Below, one piece after another: positions 4,159-6,466 of a DNA stretch of 6,466 nucleotides. Location: positions 1 to 6,466 of the forward strand of contig CALBQG010000082.1 of NCBI GenBank assembly GCA_937899435.1, read 5' to 3'. The DNA comes from UBA11540 sp003445125 (GTDB lineage: Bacteria; Bacillota; Clostridia; Oscillospirales; Ruminococcaceae). The translations under genes were made by a program, and so were the position numbers. The notes under the pieces are model-generated. The model saw nothing but the letters and a program-made list of their open reading frames with translations, did not search any database and was not told the DNA's origin. Position 1 is the stretch's first letter, and every line of letters starts with the position of its first letter.

Positions 4159-6312
4159 ATGTTTGAAAATGCCTTTTGGATCGCCTCGCCCGAAAAAGAC
4201 TGCGACGGTGTTTTGCGTTTTTCCAAACGCTTTTCTCTGAAAAAAGAACTGAAATCCGCGGTACTTTCCCTGACCGCCAACGGCGTTTACGAAGCACGGA
4301 TCAACGACCGCCGCGTCGGAAAATTCATCTTCGCGCCCGGATGCACGGATTACGGCTACCGCCAGCAATACCAGACCTATGATGTGACCAAACTTGCAAA
4401 AAACGACAATCTGCTCACGGTGGAGGTGGGCAAGGGATGGTTCCACAGCCGTATGTCCGCCGGACGCGGCGACTACTTCCATAAGCCCTGTGCCATGATT
4501 GCCGAATTGTCTCTTGAATATACCGACGGCACCCGCGAAACCGTCTATTCGGACGCTTCGTGGGGGGTCTGCGCGACCGCTACGGTGTTCAACGACCTCT
4601 ACGACGGCGAAACCTTTGACGCGACTGCCGCCGCGGCTGCCGGTGTCCCCGTGCGCATTGCCGACCTGGACAAACGGATTCTTCTGCCGCAGATCGGCGA
4701 AGAAATTCACGAACACGAGATTCTCTCGGTCAAAGAAGTGATTCTCACGCCGAAGGGCGAACGCGTGCTGGATTTCGGGCAGAACATCGTGGGCTATCCG
4801 CAGTTCACCGTGTGCGCCAAAGCTGGCGACCGTGTGGAAATCTCCTGCGCCGAGGTGCTGGATTACGAAGGAAACTTCTACAACGACAACTACCGCACCG
4901 CCAAATCCAAGGTGACCTATCTCTGCCGCGACGGAGAGCAGACCTATAAGCCGCACTTCACGTTCTACGGCTTCCGTTATCTGCGTCTGGACAGCTTTCC
5001 GGGTGAGATCAATCCCGACGATTTCAAGGCGATTGCCGTCTATTCCGATCTTCGCCGCACAGGTTGGCTCACCACGGCGAACGCAAAGCTCAACCGTCTG
5101 ATTTCCAACGCCTTCTGGTCACAGCGCGACAACTTCCTTGACATTCCCACCGACTGCCCCCAGCGCGACGAGCGGCAGGGCTGGACGGGAGACGCCCAGG
5201 TGTTTGCCCGCACGGCGTGTCTGAATTTCGACGTGAAAAAATTCTTTGAAAAATGGCTTGGCGACGTGCGTGCCGACCAGCTGGAAAACGGCGCGATTCC
5301 CGACATGATCCCGAAAATCTACAACGACAACCACACCAGCACCGCCTGGGGCGACGCGGCAACCGTGGTTCCGTGGCAGGTATATAACGCCTACGGCGAC
5401 AAAAAAGTGCTGGAGGACAATTTCGACACGATGTGCCGCTGGGTGGACTACATGACTTCGGACACCTCTGTGCTGTTTTTGTGGAAAGCCTCGCAGAAGC
5501 ATTTCGGCGACTGGCTCGGTCTGGATGCCCCGGAGGGAAGCTACACCGGTTCGACCGACACCGATTTCATCGCCTCCGCGTTTTACGCGTACTCCGCCTC
5601 TCTCGTCATCCGTGCGGGACATATTCTCGGACGGGATGTGAAAAAATACGAAGAACTGCACGCGAACATTGTCGCCGCGTTCAAAGCCGCTTTTCCCGCA
5701 CCGAAAACACAGACCGAACACGTGCTGGTGCTGAATTTCGGACTGACCGACCGTCCGGAGGAAATTGCCGCAGAGCTTGACGACATGATCCGCAAAAACG
5801 GAATGCACCTGCAAACCGGCTTTGTGGGCACGCCGTATCTGCTCCATGTGCTGAGCGAACACGGCTACTGCGACACTGCGTACAGTCTGCTGCTGCAGGA
5901 ATCCTATCCGTCGTGGCTGTACCCCGTCAACCACGGGGCGACCTCGATCTGGGAACACTGGGACGGTGTGCGCGAGGACGGCACGTTCTGGAGCCGCGAC
6001 ATGAACTCCTACAACCATTATGCCTACGGTTCGGTGCTCGACTGGATCTACACCGTCGCTGCGGGAATCCAAACCGACCCCGAATATCCCGGCTATGAAA
6101 AGGCGATTATCGCGCCGCATCCCGACCGCCGCTTGCCGTGGATTGAAGCGTCTCTGGACACGCCGCACGGAAAAATCTCCTCCCGCTTCACCTGCGAAGG
6201 AGACGACGTGCGCTACGAGATCGAAACGCCCGTGGAGGCGACCGTCATTCTCGGAAACTGCACAAAGCACGTCGCACCCGGAAGCTATCTGTTCTACGGA
6301 AAGCTTGACTGA
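4159..6312 (+). CDS. GH78-like alpha-L-rhamnosidase
   Basis: The 717-residue protein matches glycoside hydrolase family 78, which removes terminal alpha-L-rhamnose from plant glycosides and polysaccharides by inversion. Domains in order: a beta-sandwich N domain (about 15-185; LTANGVYEARIN at 38-49, PGCTDYGYRQQYQTYDVT at 60-77), a second beta domain (about 195-295; LDFGQNIVGYPQF at 204-216), the (alpha/alpha)6 catalytic barrel (about 300-635) and a C-terminal beta domain (about 636-717; APHPD at 652-656). In the barrel, TDCPQRDERQGWTGDA (331-346) carries the expected general acid Glu338 with Asp332 and Asp345. GATSIWEHWDG (593-603) carries the expected base Glu599. There is no signal peptide or membrane segment, so it should act in the cytoplasm on imported small rhamnosides. 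It is shorter than many family members (often over 850), which carry extra N-terminal beta domains. It stands alone, with its own promoter and terminator; no transporter or rhamnose catabolism gene is in view. Substrate is unproven. Confidence 0.92.
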   Translation: MFENAFWIASPEKDCDGVLRFSKRFSLKKELKSAVLSLTANGVYEARINDRRVGKFIFAPGCTDYGYRQQYQTYDVTKLAKNDNLLTVEVGKGWFHSRMSAGRGDYFHKPCAMIAELSLEYTDGTRETVYSDASWGVCATATVFNDLYDGETFDATAAAAAGVPVRIADLDKRILLPQIGEEIHEHEILSVKEVILTPKGERVLDFGQNIVGYPQFTVCAKAGDRVEISCAEVLDYEGNFYNDNYRTAKSKVTYLCRDGEQTYKPHFTFYGFRYLRLDSFPGEINPDDFKAIAVYSDLRRTGWLTTANAKLNRLISNAFWSQRDNFLDIPTDCPQRDERQGWTGDAQVFARTACLNFDVKKFFEKWLGDVRADQLENGAIPDMIPKIYNDNHTSTAWGDAATVVPWQVYNAYGDKKVLEDNFDTMCRWVDYMTSDTSVLFLWKASQKHFGDWLGLDAPEGSYTGSTDTDFIASAFYAYSASLVIRAGHILGRDVKKYEELHANIVAAFKAAFPAPKTQTEHVLVLNFGLTDRPEEIAAELDDMIRKNGMHLQTGFVGTPYLLHVLSEHGYCDTAYSLLLQESYPSWLYPVNHGATSIWEHWDGVREDGTFWSRDMNSYNHYAYGSVLDWIYTVAAGIQTDPEYPGYEKAIIAPHPDRRLPWIEASLDTPHGKISSRFTCEGDDVRYEIETPVEATVILGNCTKHVAPGSYLFYGKLD

Positions 6313-6325
6313 GTCCTCCCAATCA

Positions 6326-6374
6326 GACGCCCCGCTGCCGATTAAATCGGCGGCGGGGCGTCCTTTTCCCTTTT
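6326..6374 (+). terminator. Intrinsic terminator of the rhamnosidase gene
   Basis: A 17-bp stem (6326-6342 with 6346-6362) with a single G-T wobble closes a 3-nt TAA loop. The stem is very GC-rich (GACGCCCCGC / GCGGGGCGTC at its base). It is followed by CTTTTCCCTTTT (6363-6374) and begins 13 bp after the rhamnosidase stop codon. This is a strong rho-independent terminator. Confidence 0.9.
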
Positions 6375-6375
6375 C

Positions 6376-6413
6376 AAAAAAAGAGCCGAAGACCCATCGG
6401 GTCTTCGGCTCTT
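6376..6413 (-). terminator. Terminator for a convergent minus-strand gene outside the window
   Basis: A perfect 15-bp stem (6381-6395 with 6399-6413) with a 3-nt loop is followed, when read on the minus strand, by seven T residues (complement of the A-run 6376-6382). On the plus strand it has no T-run, so the direction is clear. It implies a transcript arriving from the right of the window, convergent with the rhamnosidase gene. The two terminators are only about a dozen bases apart and insulate the converging units. Confidence 0.85.
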
Positions 6414-6421
6414 CAGCCTGT

Positions 6422-6466
6422 CAAAGAACACATGCTTTCGTTACGTGAAAACATGAGTTCTCTTTG
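6422..6466. repeat. Imperfect palindrome reaching the right window edge
   Basis: Arm 6422-6440 (CAAAGAACACATGCTTTCG) pairs with arm 6444-6466 around a TTA centre. Matching blocks are CAAAGA, AC, CATG, TTTC and CG, interrupted by a 2-nt bulge, a 1-nt bulge and two mismatches. It is the only sequence in the last 50 bases and may continue beyond the window. It could be a palindromic intergenic element, the end of a mobile element, or the 3' end of the convergent gene implied by the neighbouring terminator. I cannot decide among these. Confidence 0.4.

Noticed and set aside
3907..4956. 349-residue open frame on the minus strand spanning the divergent promoter region
   Set aside because: It would be antisense to the rhamnosidase start and out of frame over the queG-like start, and would run through both promoters. 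Its translation has no family resemblance.
5119..6270. 383-residue open frame on the minus strand across the rhamnosidase gene
   Set aside because: It is antisense to a well-supported GH78 gene. Its product is of low complexity (rich in V, G, R, F, H), has no recognisable domain, and no ribosome binding site was evident. Long antisense frames are common in GC-rich codon-biased genes.
1..6466. CRISPR arrays, tRNA or rRNA genes, insertion sequences
   Set aside because: I saw no regularly spaced repeats, no cloverleaf or rRNA-like sequence, and no transposase or integrase. Nearly all of the window is explained by six protein genes and short intergenic signals.

Overview
The window looks like ordinary chromosome from an anaerobic Gram-positive bacterium, most likely a gut-type clostridium (Oscillospiraceae/Ruminococcaceae-like). 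The evidence is a short clostridial 2[4Fe-4S] ferredoxin, a RicT/YaaT-family PSP1 protein next to holB (a Firmicutes gene pair), a FemX-type peptidoglycan aminoacyltransferase, AGGAGG-type ribosome binding sites and sigma-A-like promoters with TGn-extended -10 boxes. Base composition is moderately GC-rich in the genes and AT-rich at promoters. The species assignment is inference only.

Layout. Left edge (1-102): a possible leftward promoter for a gene outside the window, then a 13-bp hairpin that ends the ferredoxin transcript. Positions 103-3988 hold five minus-strand genes. In transcription order they are queG-like, femX-like, holB, ricT/yaaT and ferredoxin. The first four are packed with an 8-bp overlap and gaps of 19 and 21 bp, and look like one operon driven by a promoter at 4015-4043. 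The ferredoxin has its own strong promoter inside the 3' end of ricT. The divergent 170-bp spacer (3989-4158) carries back-to-back promoters and a 10-bp direct repeat. Positions 4159-6312 on the plus strand encode a 717-residue GH78 alpha-L-rhamnosidase-like enzyme without a signal peptide. The right edge (6313-6466) has its terminator, a second terminator facing the other way for a convergent gene outside the window, and an imperfect palindrome cut by the window end.

How the genes relate. The minus-strand operon is housekeeping: tRNA modification (queG-like), cell-wall cross-bridge synthesis (femX-like), the replication clamp loader (holB) and RNA processing/sporulation control (ricT). The rhamnosidase is a separate accessory carbohydrate gene, probably acting on imported rhamnosides. 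I do not see a new defence, mobile or biosynthetic system. The points most worth a second look are the short QueG with an altered conserved motif, the repeats in the divergent promoter region, and the palindrome at the right edge.
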